Shown: positions 43,300 through 52,303, numbered from the stretch's first letter. The stretch is 64,000 nt of DNA from Burkholderia cepacia (GCF_001039005.1 NZ_LDWR01000029.1:124001-188000), one strand, 5' to 3'. Notes: generated by a model from the sequence alone, not told the origin. Translations and numbers: made by a program.

Positions 43300-44076
43300 T
43301 CAGTCGCGATACGACGGATCGATCCGGTCGAGCCGGCGCAGCAGCGCCGGCCATTCCAGTTCGCCTTCGATCGCGCCGCCGTCGCGCAGTTGTTCGGCGG
43401 TGCGGTCCGCGACGGCCGGGTCGGGCAGCACGAGCGGTCCGCCGCCTGCCTGCGCGCGGACCTGGATGTCGCACGCCTTGATCAGCGTATCCATCAGCAC
43501 ATAAGCTTCGGCAACGGTGCGGCCGACCGTCAGCGTGCCGTGATTGCGCAGCAGCATCGCGGATTTCGCGCCGAGGCTCGCGGTCAGCCGCGCGCCTTCG
43601 GCCGGCGAGAACGCGAGCGCTTCATAGTCGTGGTACCCGAGGTCGCCATGAAACCGCAGCGCGTGCTGCGACGCGGGCAGCAGCCCGTCGCGCTGGATCG
43701 ACACGGCAATGCCGGCCGTATTGTGCAGATGCATCACGCAGACGGCATCGGCGCGCGCGGCGTGCACGGCCGCGTGCAGCGCGAAGCCCGTCACGTTGAC
43801 CGCGTGCTCGCTGTCGCCGATCCGGTTGCCGACCAGGTCGATCTTCACGAGATTCGACGCGCGGACCTCGTCGAACGTGAGGCCGAACGGGTTGATCAGG
43901 AAGTGGCCGGGCTCGCCGGGCACGGTCGCGGAAAGATGCGTGTAGATCAGGTCGTCCCAGCCGTTCAGCGCGACGAGCCGATACGCGGCGGCGAGGTCGA
44001 CGCGCAGCCGGCGTTCGGCGTCCGAGATCGGGCCGCCGGGTTTCACGGCATCAGGACGGTGTGCGAATGACGACAT
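43300..44076 (-). CDS. Class II aldolase/adducin family protein
   Basis: 258 residues. Metal-binding residues of the family are in CVMHLHNTAG (His pair), with GVSIQRD-like and LLRNHGTLTVGRTVAEAYVLMDTL (third His) later. The N-terminal RVDLAAAYRLVALNGWDDLIYTHLSATVP is typical. Members split or decarboxylate small hydroxy acids and sugar phosphates with Zn; the substrate here is unknown. Its start lies 26 bases inside the end of the urea transporter gene, so it is translated after it, and the tautomerase follows. Confidence 0.87.
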   Translation of the reverse strand: MSSFAHRPDAVKPGGPISDAERRLRVDLAAAYRLVALNGWDDLIYTHLSATVPGEPGHFLINPFGLTFDEVRASNLVKIDLVGNRIGDSEHAVNVTGFALHAAVHAARADAVCVMHLHNTAGIAVSIQRDGLLPASQHALRFHGDLGYHDYEALAFSPAEGARLTASLGAKSAMLLRNHGTLTVGRTVAEAYVLMDTLIKACDIQVRAQAGGGPLVLPDPAVADRTAEQLRDGGAIEGELEWPALLRRLDRIDPSYRD

Positions 44077-44944
44077 CGGTTTCTCCGAGGGTGAAGCGGC
44101 GCGTGACCGCCACCGTGACCCACGACGCAAGCGCGAACGGCGCCGTGAATGCGGGAATGCCCGCGCGCGTCGCGAGCCACTGGATCAGCGCGGCGAGCGC
44201 GGCGGCCGCGAGCGCCGCGCGCGGGCCGCGCGGCATCAGCGCGAGTGCGGCGAGCGCGCCGTTGAAACCCAGCAGGCCATTGGCGTACGACGCGCCGCTC
44301 GCGCCGAGCGCGACCAGCAGCACGGTCGACACGATGGCGCCGCCGAGCGCGAACGCGGCTGCACGGCGCGATGCGGCGGCGATGCCGGCGACGATCAGCA
44401 CGCCGGCCCATGCGCCTTGCGCGAAGGTGGTCTGGGCGACGCCCGAGAGCAGCGCGTCCGCGGCGGAAGAAAGCGTCAGCGCCGCGTCGGCCGCGGCGCC
44501 GTTCGCATGCTGCAGCGCGACAAACGGCAGCCATAGCGCGGTGACGGCGAGGCACGGGCTCGAATACGGACACTGGCGCCAGCGGGCGAGCGGCACGCGC
44601 ATCGCGCGCTGCACGAGCGCCGCGCCGATCGCGGCCAGCGGCACCAGCGCGACGGCTGCGAGCGAATCGGGCGCGAACAGCACCGCGATCAGTGCGGCGA
44701 GCGCGCCGTTGAAACCGTGCAGCCCCTGTTCGACGTCGCGGCGCTCGGCGCCCGTCAGCACGGCGGTCATGCTGGCGGCGGCCGAGCCGAGCAGCGCCGC
44801 TGACGCGAGCCGCAGGTCGGTCAGCGCCAGCGCGGCGAGCAGCAGCGCGCCGGTCAGCGCATTCGCCTGCAGTACGATCTGCCCGATGCCGCGCAGCAAA
44901 ATGCGCAGGTCGATCGACGGCGAGGCGGAGCGGGCGGTAGGCAT
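44051..44944 (-). CDS. Urea transporter (UT family) membrane protein
   Basis: 297 residues, almost all hydrophobic. It has the repeated half signature of urea channels: GLHGFNGALAALIAVLF in the first half and GLLGFNGALAALALM in the second, each with the selectivity-filter Phe-Asn. About 10 membrane segments are expected. It lets urea diffuse across the inner membrane. The start could also be ATG 44995, but 44944 begins just before the cytoplasmic tail. No urease genes are nearby. It leads an operon with the aldolase and tautomerase. Confidence 0.88.
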   Translation of the reverse strand: MPTARSASPSIDLRILLRGIGQIVLQANALTGALLLAALALTDLRLASAALLGSAAASMTAVLTGAERRDVEQGLHGFNGALAALIAVLFAPDSLAAVALVPLAAIGAALVQRAMRVPLARWRQCPYSSPCLAVTALWLPFVALQHANGAAADAALTLSSAADALLSGVAQTTFAQGAWAGVLIVAGIAAASRRAAAFALGGAIVSTVLLVALGASGASYANGLLGFNGALAALALMPRGPRAALAAAALAALIQWLATRAGIPAFTAPFALASWVTVAVTRRFTLGETDVVIRTPS

Positions 44945-45189
44945 GATGGCGGCGGAACAGGACGAGCCGCGAGCATAGGACACAATTCCATGCACCGGAA
45001 TAGGGAATTCTGGATAGTCAGGATTTGTGTTCGGTGCCCCAGAACGGGGAATGGGTAGGTTTGACCGGGGCTTTGTCAGCGTTTTTTGTGAGTTACCTGC
45101 TTTGTTGGCGAATTTGGGTATCGGCTGGCGTTTTCGTGACGGGACTTGTACAACGATGCCCCGAATCGGGCAAACCGGGAGGTGGAACG

Positions 45190-45750
45190 ATGCGTGAAGT
45201 GCGTTGGGCGTCGCTCGAAGGCGACGGGGTTGAACATCTGACGTTCGACCGGAGCGGCGGCGGGATCGTCGTCGAAAGCGCGGTGGTCGGCCAGCGCTAC
45301 GGCCGCGCGTACGGGCTCGCGTATCGCGTCGAGTGCGATCCGCAATGGCGCGTGACCTATGCGGTGCTCAAGGTGATGGGGGGCGGCACGCTCGAACTGC
45401 GCGGCGACGGTGCAGGCCACTGGCACGACGGCGCGGGCCGCGCGCTGCCGGAACTGGACGGCTGCATCGATATCGACATCGCGGCGACGCCGTTCACGAA
45501 TTCGCTGCCGATCGGCCGCCTCGGGCTCGCACGCGGCGAACGGCGGCCGATCGACGTCGCGTACATCTCGACGCCGGACCTGAAGGTCACGCCGGTCAAG
45601 CAGGCCTACGCGTGCATCGAGCCGGGCCGGCGCTACCGTTACGAAGGGATCTTCCGCAACTTCACGGCCGAGATGGATATCGACGACGACGGGCTCGTCG
45701 TCGACTACGAGACGCTGTTCAGACGCCTGCCGGCACCGACATTGCGCTGA
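45190..45750 (+). CDS. Putative glycolipid-binding domain protein (DUF1089)
   Basis: 186 residues. The core VRWASLEGDGVEHLTFDRSGGGIVVESAVVGQRYGRAYGLAYRVECDPQWRVTYAVLKVMGG and the later DGCIDIDIAATPFTNSLPIGRLGL and PDLKVTPVKQAYACIE follow the family pattern. Proteins with this domain may bind glycolipids or act as beta-barrel hydrolase-like proteins; function is not known. GGGAGGTGG precedes ATG 45190. Its 3' end overlaps the convergent hydrolase gene by 46 bases. Confidence 0.85.
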   Translation: MREVRWASLEGDGVEHLTFDRSGGGIVVESAVVGQRYGRAYGLAYRVECDPQWRVTYAVLKVMGGGTLELRGDGAGHWHDGAGRALPELDGCIDIDIAATPFTNSLPIGRLGLARGERRPIDVAYISTPDLKVTPVKQAYACIEPGRRYRYEGIFRNFTAEMDIDDDGLVVDYETLFRRLPAPTLR

Positions 45751-46616
45751 ACCGCGGCGTTCGCGACCGCCGGCCGTTCATGCGCGGATGCGAAGCGGTC
45801 GATCCGCGACGCGATCATGTCGGGGTGGCGCAGCACGATCCAGTGCGTACCGTCGATTTCCTCGCGTACGTGGTCGCCGAGCCAGCGGTCGAGGTCGACC
45901 GACATCTCGGGCGTCACGTAACGATCGCGCACGGGTACCAGGATCTGCACGGGCGCTTGCGCGTACCGTTCGCGCGGCTTGCGCGCCCGCGCCAGGAAGT
46001 TCGCGCGGTAGAGCTGCAGGCCGTTCAGCGCGTTCTTCAGCTGCACGGGGTCACGCTCGGCGCGCACGCGTTCGGTGAGCTGCAGCCAGCGCGGCCACAG
46101 TGCCGCGCCGCCGAGCCGCCACACCAGCGACGGCACGACCGGCAGATGGAAGAACGCGATGTACCACGACTTCAGGCTCTGCTTGAGCCGCATCTTCGCG
46201 CGGAACACGTGATCGAGGCACGGGCCCGAGATCGACGTGTACGACGCGATCCGGCCGCGGAACGCGGGGTCGGTCACGGCCTCCCAGCACTGGATCGAGC
46301 CCCAGTCGTGGCCGACGAGGTGGAACGGCCGGCCGCCGCAGGTCGCGTCGGCCACCGCCTTCAGGTCGTCCGCGAGCCGCGCGAGCGTGTAGTCGGCGCG
46401 GCGGCGCGGCGCATCGGACGCGCCGGCGCCGCGCACGTCGTACGCGATCACGCGGTAGCGCTTCGACAGCCGCGCGCGGATCGGCGCCCACACGGCCGCC
46501 GAGTCGGGGTAGCCGTGCACGAGAATCAGCGGCGGCGCGCGCCGCGACCCGCTTGCATAGACGGCGAGTTTCACGTCGCCGGACTGGACGGTCAGCATCT
46601 CGTGGGCGCGGGCCAT
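45705..46616 (-). CDS. Alpha/beta hydrolase (epoxide-hydrolase-like)
   Basis: 303 residues. The oxyanion strand LILVHGYPDSAAVWAPI, nucleophile in HLVGHDWGSIQCWEA (Asp in GHDWG, as in epoxide hydrolases and haloalkane dehalogenases), cap domain rich in Trp/Leu, and a final DGTHWIVLRHPD with the His. An Asp nucleophile points to epoxide or C-halogen cleavage rather than esterase action. It is the last gene of the BVMO operon, beginning 5 bases after the previous stop. Start ATG 46616 is used, although the frame opens at 46676. Confidence 0.86.
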   Translation of the reverse strand: MARAHEMLTVQSGDVKLAVYASGSRRAPPLILVHGYPDSAAVWAPIRARLSKRYRVIAYDVRGAGASDAPRRRADYTLARLADDLKAVADATCGGRPFHLVGHDWGSIQCWEAVTDPAFRGRIASYTSISGPCLDHVFRAKMRLKQSLKSWYIAFFHLPVVPSLVWRLGGAALWPRWLQLTERVRAERDPVQLKNALNGLQLYRANFLARARKPRERYAQAPVQILVPVRDRYVTPEMSVDLDRWLGDHVREEIDGTHWIVLRHPDMIASRIDRFASAHERPAVANAAVQRNVGAGRRLNSVS

Positions 46617-46620
46617 GGCG

Positions 46621-47526
46621 TCACGCTTGCGGAACCGGGTGCAGCGGCACGCGGCGCGGGGCGGCTTGCGCCGCATAACGCGCGTTGGTCGCGTCGATGT
46701 TCTCGAGCAGCGTGTCGAGCCCCTGCAGGTACTGGTGGTTGTCGTGGTCCCACGGGTGGAAGCCCGGGCGGAAGTAGTCGAGCCATTCGCGCGCGATGCT
46801 CGGGAACACGCCGTGCTTCGGGCTGTACAGATACTTCACGAGGCGCCACATGCCGCCGAACTTGCCGTGCTCGCGACGGTGCGCGCGCATCAGGCGCACG
46901 TGGAAGTCGAACACGATCGTCCAGAAGAACACCGTCGTCGTCAGCATCGTGCCCGTGCGCAGCAGATAGCTGCCGAGGCCCGGCTTCATCACGGTGGTCC
47001 ATACGTCGTACGACACCGCCTTGTGCTCGGTTTCCTCCATCGCGTGCCACATCCACATCTGCTGGTAGCCCTCGACCGAGCCGTCGATCCGGTGCTCGTG
47101 GCCCGACAGCAGCTGGTTCGCGAGGATCGCCGTGTAGTGCTCGAGCGCGATCGTGATCGCGAGTTGCATCGAATGCGGCAACGCCTTCCTGAACCAGCCG
47201 AGGATCGTCCACAGCCGCTTGTCGAGCTTGTGCGCGGGCAGGCCCGCCGCTTGCAGCAGGTCGTTGTATTCGATGTGCTCGCGCGTGTGCATCGCTTCCT
47301 GGCCGATGAAGCCGAGCACCTGCTTCTTCAGCTCGGGATCCTCGATTTGGTCGCGGTAGTTGCGCACCGAATCCATGAAGAAGCGTTCGCCGGCCGGGAA
47401 CAGCAGCGACAGCGCATTCATGAAGTGCGTGACCGGCACGCCCTGCACGTGCCAGTCGCGCGCGCGTTCCGGGGGCAGCGCGAAACGAATGTCGCGCCGC
47501 ACCGGCATCATGTTCGGGGTCGTCAT
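46621..47526 (-). CDS. Predicted metal-dependent hydrolase (PF10118 family)
   Basis: 301 residues. The pattern DIRFALPPERARDWHVQGVPVTHFMNALSLLFPAGERFFMDSVRNY, EAMHTREHIEYNDLL, and MWHAMEETEHKAVSYDVW shows E-x6-H and E-E-x2-H motifs of a di-iron/ferritin-like helical bundle. The family is annotated as a metal-dependent hydrolase and is often found with monooxygenases acting on lipids or steroids. It overlaps the SDR stop by 4 bases in ATGA and is the third gene of the operon. Confidence 0.83.
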   Translation of the reverse strand: MTTPNMMPVRRDIRFALPPERARDWHVQGVPVTHFMNALSLLFPAGERFFMDSVRNYRDQIEDPELKKQVLGFIGQEAMHTREHIEYNDLLQAAGLPAHKLDKRLWTILGWFRKALPHSMQLAITIALEHYTAILANQLLSGHEHRIDGSVEGYQQMWMWHAMEETEHKAVSYDVWTTVMKPGLGSYLLRTGTMLTTTVFFWTIVFDFHVRLMRAHRREHGKFGGMWRLVKYLYSPKHGVFPSIAREWLDYFRPGFHPWDHDNHQYLQGLDTLLENIDATNARYAAQAAPRRVPLHPVPQA

Positions 47527-48458
47527 GATTGTTCTCCTCCCTGATTGCCTGCATTGTTGTACGTGGCGTGCAGCGGCGCGGGCGCCGGCGTGCCGCGTGC
47601 GGTCTGGCGGCGGGCCTTCGCGGCTTCGCGGCGCGTCGCCAGCACGACGAGCGCTTGATAGGCGGACGGCAGGATGCGCGCCATCCAGTCGCCGGCCTTC
47701 GCATCGCGGCCGATCAGCACGCGGCGCTTGTTCCTGCGCACGCCGGCGAGGATCGTGCGCGCGGCGTCGTCGGCGGTCGTGATGAAGAACTTCTCGAACG
47801 TGTCCCGGCCTTGCTGCTCGCTCGCGACCATGAAGCCGACCATGTTCTTCGACACGCGGCTGGCCTGCGCGATGTTCGTGCGAATGCCGCCCGGATGCAC
47901 GCAGGTCGCCGACACGCCGCACTTCATCATGTCGAGTTCCTGGCGCAGCGATTCGGTGAAGCCGCGCACCGCGAACTTGGTCGCGTTGTAGCCGCTCATG
48001 CCCGGCTGCGCGAAGATCCCGAACAGGCTCGACGTGTTGATCACGTGGCCGTCGCCCGATGCCTTCAGGTGCGGCAGGAACGCCTTCGTGCCGTGCACGA
48101 CGCCCCAGAAGTTGATGTTCACGATCCACTCGAGATCGCTGTATTCCATGCCTTCGATCGTGCTCGACAGCGCGACGCCCGCGTTGTTGAAGATCAGGTT
48201 GACCTTGCCGTGTTCCTTCGCGGTGTCGTCGGCCCACGCGAACATCACGTCGCGTTCGCCGACGTCGAGCACGCGCGTCGATACGCGCACGTTCGGTGCG
48301 ATCGCGCGGACGATCCGTTCGGTTTCCGCGAGGCCGACTCCGTTCTTGTCGGCGAGCGACACATGGCAGCCGGCCTGCGCGAGCTGGATCGCGAGCGAGC
48401 GGCCCATGCCCGAGCCGGCACCCGTGATCGCGGCGACCTTGTTGGCGAAATCTCTCAT
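47523..48458 (-). CDS. Short-chain dehydrogenase/reductase
   Basis: 311 residues. TGAGSGMGRSLA is at 13-24, NNAG at about 93, and the active site is Ser in INTSSLFG with YNATK. The C-terminus carries an extra basic, Ala-rich tail of about 50 residues. It would oxidise or reduce a secondary alcohol or ketone linked to the neighbouring Baeyer-Villiger enzyme, for example making the ketone that this enzyme converts to an ester. It lies 21 bases after the BVMO stop. Confidence 0.88.
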   Translation of the reverse strand: MRDFANKVAAITGAGSGMGRSLAIQLAQAGCHVSLADKNGVGLAETERIVRAIAPNVRVSTRVLDVGERDVMFAWADDTAKEHGKVNLIFNNAGVALSSTIEGMEYSDLEWIVNINFWGVVHGTKAFLPHLKASGDGHVINTSSLFGIFAQPGMSGYNATKFAVRGFTESLRQELDMMKCGVSATCVHPGGIRTNIAQASRVSKNMVGFMVASEQQGRDTFEKFFITTADDAARTILAGVRRNKRRVLIGRDAKAGDWMARILPSAYQALVVLATRREAAKARRQTARGTPAPAPLHATYNNAGNQGGEQS

Positions 48459-48479
48459 GTCGGTGGCTCCTTGTCTGGC

Positions 48480-50069
48480 TCAGGCCGCTTCGGCGGAAGT
48501 GGAAGTGGAAGCGGAAGCGGCCGGCGCGGCGACGGGCCGCGCGGTCGTGTCGTGTTGCGGCGCGCGATATGCGTGGTAGTCGGCGATCGAGAAGCGCGCG
48601 GTCGCCTGGCGGAAGCGCCACGTGAAGCCCGGCCACAGCGTCGTGTTCTTGCCCGTGCGCGGGTCGAGGTACCAGCTCTTGCAGCCGCCCGTCGACCAGA
48701 TCGCCTTCTTCAGCTTGCCCTGCAGGTCGCTGTTGAACTGCGCCTCAACGAGCGGACGCACCTCGATCGCGTCCGCGCGCTCGCGGTGCATCGCCTGCAG
48801 CGCGCCGAGGATGTATTCGATCTGCGACTCGATCATGAACACCATCGAGTTGTGGCCGAGGCCCGTGTTCGGGCCGACGATCATGAAGAAGTTCGGGTAG
48901 CCGGGCAGCGTCGAACCGAGATACGCGTGCGCGCCGTCGCGCCACGCATCGACGATGTCGAGGCCGCCGCGGCCGACGATCGCACCGCGCGGGAACGGAT
49001 CGGCAACCTGGAAGCCGGTGCCGTAGATCAGGCAGTCGACTTCATGGCGCTTGCCGTCGGTCGTCACGACCGCGTCGGCCTCGATATGGTCGATGCCGGT
49101 CGTGATCACGTCGACGTTCTTGCGCGACAGCGCCGGGTAGTAGTCGTTCGAGATCAGCACGCGCTTGCAGCCGAGCGTGTAGTTCGGCGTGACGGTCTTG
49201 CGCAGCTCCGGATCGGGAATCTGCTTGCGGATGTGGCGCAGCGCGAGCTTCTGCACGTTCTTCATCAGCGACGGATGGATCGCGAAACCGAGCACGCGCG
49301 ATTCGAGCATCCAGTAGATGCCGCTGCGCACGGCCTTCTGCGTGAACGGCAGCGTGCGGAACAGCCACTTCTCGAGGCCGCTGAGGTTGCGGTCCGGCTT
49401 CGGCATGATCCACGGCGGCGTGCGCTGGAACAGCGCGAGTTCCTTCACGCGCGGCGCGATCTGCGGCACGAACTGGATCGCGCTCGCGCCGGTGCCGATC
49501 ACCGCGACGCGCTTGCCTTCGAGCGCGTAGTCGTGATCCCAATGCTGCGAATGGAACGCGCGGCCCTTGAAGTTCTCGACGCCGGGAATGGCCGGCAGCG
49601 CGGCGCGCGACAGGCCGCCCATCCCCGACACCAGCACGCGCGCGGACAGCCGCTTGCCGTTCGCGAACGTGAGGCGCCAGCGCTGCGCGGCCTCGTCGTA
49701 TTCGGCGCGCTGCAGTTCGTGGTTCAGGCGCAGGTGCGGGCCGACCCCGAAGCGCTGCACGCAGTCTTCCAGATACGCGCGGATCTCCGGCTGCGGCGCG
49801 AACATGCGCGTCCAGCGCGGGTTCGGCGCGAACGAGAACGAATAGACGTGCGATTGCACGTCGCATGCACACCCGGGGTAATGATTGTCGCGCCACGTGC
49901 CGCCGACCGACGCGGCCTTCTCGAGGACGACGAAGTCGGTCACGCCTGTTTGCCGCAGGCGGATCGCCATCCCGAGACCGGCGAAGCCGGTGCCGATGAT
50001 GGCGATATCGATGGTTTCGTCCAGGCCGTCGTGGCCGGGCGGACCGAAAGGCAACGTGCGAGCATTCAT
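48480..50069 (-). CDS. FAD-dependent Baeyer-Villiger-type monooxygenase
   Basis: 529 residues. The first FAD motif IIGTGFAGLG is near residue 24, EKAASVGGTWRDNHYPGCACD follows, and the BVMO fingerprint appears as FKGRAFHSQHWDHD (F-x-G-x3-H-x3-W-D). The second motif VAVIGTGASAIQ binds NADPH. It inserts oxygen next to a ketone to give an ester or lactone. Start ATG 50069, with GGAGACACC upstream, is preferred to the ATG at 50093. It is first in a four-gene operon, and an inverted repeat overlies its promoter region. Confidence 0.9.
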   Translation of the reverse strand: MNARTLPFGPPGHDGLDETIDIAIIGTGFAGLGMAIRLRQTGVTDFVVLEKAASVGGTWRDNHYPGCACDVQSHVYSFSFAPNPRWTRMFAPQPEIRAYLEDCVQRFGVGPHLRLNHELQRAEYDEAAQRWRLTFANGKRLSARVLVSGMGGLSRAALPAIPGVENFKGRAFHSQHWDHDYALEGKRVAVIGTGASAIQFVPQIAPRVKELALFQRTPPWIMPKPDRNLSGLEKWLFRTLPFTQKAVRSGIYWMLESRVLGFAIHPSLMKNVQKLALRHIRKQIPDPELRKTVTPNYTLGCKRVLISNDYYPALSRKNVDVITTGIDHIEADAVVTTDGKRHEVDCLIYGTGFQVADPFPRGAIVGRGGLDIVDAWRDGAHAYLGSTLPGYPNFFMIVGPNTGLGHNSMVFMIESQIEYILGALQAMHRERADAIEVRPLVEAQFNSDLQGKLKKAIWSTGGCKSWYLDPRTGKNTTLWPGFTWRFRQATARFSIADYHAYRAPQHDTTARPVAAPAASASTSTSAEAA

Positions 50070-50101
50070 CCGGGTGTCTCCGATTTGGCTCATTTTGGAA
50101 T

Positions 50102-50121
50102 GTTACATTGTTTGATGTAAC
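50102..50121. promoter_or_regulatory. Inverted repeat GTTACAT-N6-ATGTAAC upstream of the BVMO operon
   Basis: Perfect 7-base arms around TGTTTG, 33-52 bases before the ATG of the monooxygenase. Such TGTTACAT-type repeats are typical operators of TetR-family repressors, but no TetR gene lies in the window; the regulator is unknown. Confidence 0.65.
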
Positions 50122-50315
50122 GATAGTGGGTGAGCCCGGAAACCGCAAGAGGCTAGAAGCGCCGCTCTAAGGGCCGGAAACCAGACGGGAAAAGGCTGAG
50201 CGGGGTTTGGAACGGGCCGGTTTCCACATGGCGGAATTCGCGGAAAGGCCCGTCGACGGGGCGACACAAGCGGGGGATGAGACCGCCGGCGCGCGGCGGT
50301 CTGTTTGAAACGGAA

Positions 50316-51056
50316 TCAGGGGCGGATCGATCGGGCGGCGGTCTCATGGAAAACCCCGGCCACGATCATGACCTGCGCGAGCGCATAGAGGCCCCAGATC
50401 AGGTAGTCGATGCCGGGAAAGCCGCCGAGGAAGCGGCCGACGCCGATCAGCGTATCGGAGCCGACGAAGACCAGGCTGCCGACGGCCACCAGCGGGCCGT
50501 GCGTGCGGGCGGCGAGCGCGAAGCTCGCCATCACGCACAGCACGAGCATGTACACGGCGACCGGCGCCAGCAGCTCGCCGAGGTGCGGAAGGAAGGCCAG
50601 GTAGAACGCCGGTGCGGCGATCCACAGTCCGACGAGCGCGACGATGCGCCAGCCGTGCGGTCGCGCGCGCCAGCGGAAGAAAATCGCGCAATAGAAGAGA
50701 TGCGTGAGCAGGAACGCGCCGAGGCCGAAGACGAACGACAGCGGCCAGTCGGGCAGCGCGAGCAGCACGTCGCCGAGCACGGCGGTCGCGAGCGCCGCGC
50801 ACAGCCACGCGCGTTCGCGCGGCGCGCCGCAGGTGCTGCCGGCTGCGAGCAACAGGATGCCCATCGCGGCTTTCGCGGCGGCCTGGCCGGGATAGGGCGC
50901 GACGGCGAGCGACAGCCCGTACAGCAGCGCGGCGGCGACGGCGAGTGGCCAGAGCCGGCGGTAGGTGGCGGGAAGCGTGGCGATCAAGGCGGGTGTCTCC
51001 GGTTTGTTGTTGTCTGCGGTGGACGGCGCGCAGGCGGTGGCGCGGCTGCCGGCCAT
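50316..51056 (-). CDS. YhhN-family lysoplasmalogenase-like membrane protein
   Basis: 246 residues with about eight membrane segments. The family landmarks are GDVLLALPDWPLSFVFGLGAFLLTHLFYCAIFF and VGSLVFVGSDTLIGVGRF, with charged residues (Asp in GDVL and SDT) inside the membrane that are thought to be catalytic. TMEM86B-type enzymes cleave the vinyl ether of lysoplasmalogens. The N-terminal 25 residues before LPATYRRLWPLA may not be translated; a TTG at about 50985 in frame is an alternative. It is divergent from the agmatinase-family gene. Confidence 0.83.
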   Translation of the reverse strand: MAGSRATACAPSTADNNKPETPALIATLPATYRRLWPLAVAAALLYGLSLAVAPYPGQAAAKAAMGILLLAAGSTCGAPRERAWLCAALATAVLGDVLLALPDWPLSFVFGLGAFLLTHLFYCAIFFRWRARPHGWRIVALVGLWIAAPAFYLAFLPHLGELLAPVAVYMLVLCVMASFALAARTHGPLVAVGSLVFVGSDTLIGVGRFLGGFPGIDYLIWGLYALAQVMIVAGVFHETAARSIRP

Positions 51057-51138
51057 TATCCGGAAGAAAAGGCGCGCGAAAACCGGCGAATCCTTCTAGG
51101 AAACGGTGCCGATGCGGCCGCCGGATTTCTTCCACGCG

Positions 51139-51161
51139 TTGCCCCGGTTGAACCGGGGCAA
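51139..51161. promoter_or_regulatory. Perfect 23-base palindrome between yhhN-like and agmatinase-like genes
   Basis: Arms TTGCCCCGGTT (51139-51149) and AACCGGGGCAA (51151-51161) with one central base, in the region where the promoters of two divergent genes should be. It is not followed by T runs, so it is more like an operator than a terminator. Confidence 0.5.
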
Positions 51162-51334
51162 CGACTTCAATTCGGCTTGTTATGATCGCCGCCGTATTGC
51201 CGTTGTCGTTGTTCCGCCCGGCCGCGCGACTGGAGGCGCAAGCCGGTGCGTACCCGATGAATCCCTGCCGTGCCCGGCCCGCGCGCCAATGCGAAGCGGG
51301 GCGGGGCCGGCTCCCCACGAAAACAGGTTCGACC

Positions 51335-52303
51335 ATGACCGAACTTTTCCACGGCGACGGCGCGATCCGTCGCACGACGCCGTACGGCTCCTCGATCGAA
51401 AACACCTATGCGGGTGTGCTGTCGTTCATGCGCCGCAACTATTCGCGTGTGCTCGACGGCGTCGACGTCGCGATTTCCGGCGTGCCGCTCGACCTCGCGA
51501 CGACCTATCGTTCGGGTGCGCGGCTCGGGCCGGCCGCGATCCGCGCGGCGAGCGTGCAGCTCGCGGAACTCAATCCGTATCCGTGGGGCTTCAATCCGTT
51601 CGACGATCTCGCGGCCGTCGATTACGGCGACTGCTGGTTCGACGCGCACAACCCGCTGTCGATCAAGCCCGCGATCGTCGAACATGCGCGCACGATCCTG
51701 CGTTCGGGCGCGAAGATGCTGACGCTCGGTGGCGATCACTACATCACGTATCCGCTGCTGGTCGCGCACGCGGAGCGCTATGGCAAGCCGCTGTCGCTGA
51801 TCCATTTCGACGCGCACTGCGATACGTGGGCCGACGACGATCCGGACAGCCTCAATCACGGGACGATGTTCTACAAGGCCGTGAAAGAAGGGCTGATCGA
51901 TCCGGCGACGTCGGTGCAGGTCGGTATCCGTACGTGGAACGACGATTTTCTCGGGATCGAGCGGCTCGACGCCGCGTGGGTGCACGATCACGGTTCGCGC
52001 GCGGCGGTCGAACGGATCGTCGATATCGTCGGCGCGCGGCCCGCGTACCTGACGTTCGATATCGATTGCCTCGATCCGGCGTTCGCGCCCGGGACGGGGA
52101 CGCCGGTCGCGGGCGGCTTGTCGTCCGCGCAGGCGCTGGCGATCGTGCGTGCGCTTGGGGCCGTGAATCTGGTTGGCGCGGATGTTGTCGAGGTGGCGCC
52201 CGCTTACGATCATGCGGACATTACGGCGATTGCGGCCGCGCATGTTGCGTGCGATTTGCTGTGCCTGTGGCGGCAGAAGAAGGTGGCGGGGGCGTTGAAG
52301 TAA
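51335..52303 (+). CDS. Ureohydrolase of the agmatinase/arginase family
   Basis: 322 residues. The Mn2+ ligands are His135 in LGGDHYITYP, Asp159, His161 and Asp163 in HFDAHCDTWAD, and the pair in TFDIDCLDPAFAPGTGTPV. The C-terminus GADVVEVAPAYDHADITA is the agmatinase form. It hydrolyses agmatine or a related guanidino acid to urea; the substrate is not certain from sequence. The family start is ATG 51335 although the frame runs from 51182. It is divergent from the YhhN-like gene. Confidence 0.93.
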   Translation: MTELFHGDGAIRRTTPYGSSIENTYAGVLSFMRRNYSRVLDGVDVAISGVPLDLATTYRSGARLGPAAIRAASVQLAELNPYPWGFNPFDDLAAVDYGDCWFDAHNPLSIKPAIVEHARTILRSGAKMLTLGGDHYITYPLLVAHAERYGKPLSLIHFDAHCDTWADDDPDSLNHGTMFYKAVKEGLIDPATSVQVGIRTWNDDFLGIERLDAAWVHDHGSRAAVERIVDIVGARPAYLTFDIDCLDPAFAPGTGTPVAGGLSSAQALAIVRALGAVNLVGADVVEVAPAYDHADITAIAAAHVACDLLCLWRQKKVAGALK

